From Haplomitrium mnioides (taxonomy: Eukaryota > Marchantiophyta > Haplomitriopsida > Calobryales), in the NCBI GenBank assembly GCA_049999725.1, contig JBNGIS010015250.1, positions 1-25,888 of the forward strand: DNA of 25,888 nucleotides, in the 5' to 3' direction. Below, in pieces: positions 25,841 through 25,888 of this stretch (positions are counted from its first letter, which is position 1; each line of letters begins with the position of its first letter). A program made the position numbers and the translations under genes. The notes beneath the pieces are model-generated. The model was not told where the DNA came from, did no database searches, and saw nothing but the letters and a program-made list of their open reading frames with translations.

Positions 25841-25888
25841 AACAACCGCTAATTTGAACCAGGAACCGCTACTAAGTTCCTATTTCAC
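25841..25888. repeat. Right copy of the inverted-repeat core, cut by the window edge
   Basis: Reverse complement of 84-131 with about 44 of 48 positions identical by eye (three C/T transitions and one G/T). The window ends inside the repeat, so the true terminus and any target duplication are not visible. It starts about 120 bp after the DUF7869-like stop codon. Confidence 0.8.

Overview
The window looks like nuclear DNA of a land plant. It is AT-rich and dense in nested retrotransposons, including chromodomain-bearing Ty3/gypsy elements (chromoviruses) and a Ty1/copia fragment. LTRs are primed by initiator tRNA-Met, introns are short with GTAAGT-type donors, and there is a 100-N assembly gap. 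The species cannot be told from the sequence. No intact gene is present: every coding region carries stops and frameshifts, many of them C-to-T or G-to-A changes as expected after cytosine methylation.

Layout, left to right. (1) 1-6390: a Ty1/copia integrase-RT fragment lies between two arms of a long inverted repeat (1-131 and 6251-6390). It is interrupted by a chromovirus, 'C' (452-5819, TSD ATCAA). (2) 6391-7249: no gene; a palindromic minisatellite lies at 6636-6990. (3) 7250-21119, minus strand: a decayed multi-exon gene with a DNA N4/N6-methyltransferase-like C-terminus. One of its exons is split by two more chromoviruses of one family, 'A' (10089-15082) and 'B' (15169-20099, TSD TGGGA). 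(4) 21120-21421: the divergent intergenic region, containing the gap. (5) 21422-25720, plus strand: a decayed gene of the VGHTHxxID family that I know as DUF7869. (6) 25841-25888: a third copy of the inverted-repeat core, cut by the window edge.

With the retrotransposons removed mentally, the right three quarters is a divergent two-gene unit. A DUF7869-like gene ends about 120 bp inside a repeat whose inverted partner is at the left edge, and a methyltransferase-like gene points the other way. Introns of the methyltransferase-like gene are filled with a ~24-bp minisatellite built on a TATGCGCGCATA-like palindrome, and related repeats occur in and around the second gene. The most economical reading is a large, dead DNA transposon encoding a candidate DUF7869 transposase and a methyltransferase-like partner, later bombarded by retroelements. 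This is inference: transposase activity, the methyltransferase assignment and the termini all need database and copy-alignment tests.
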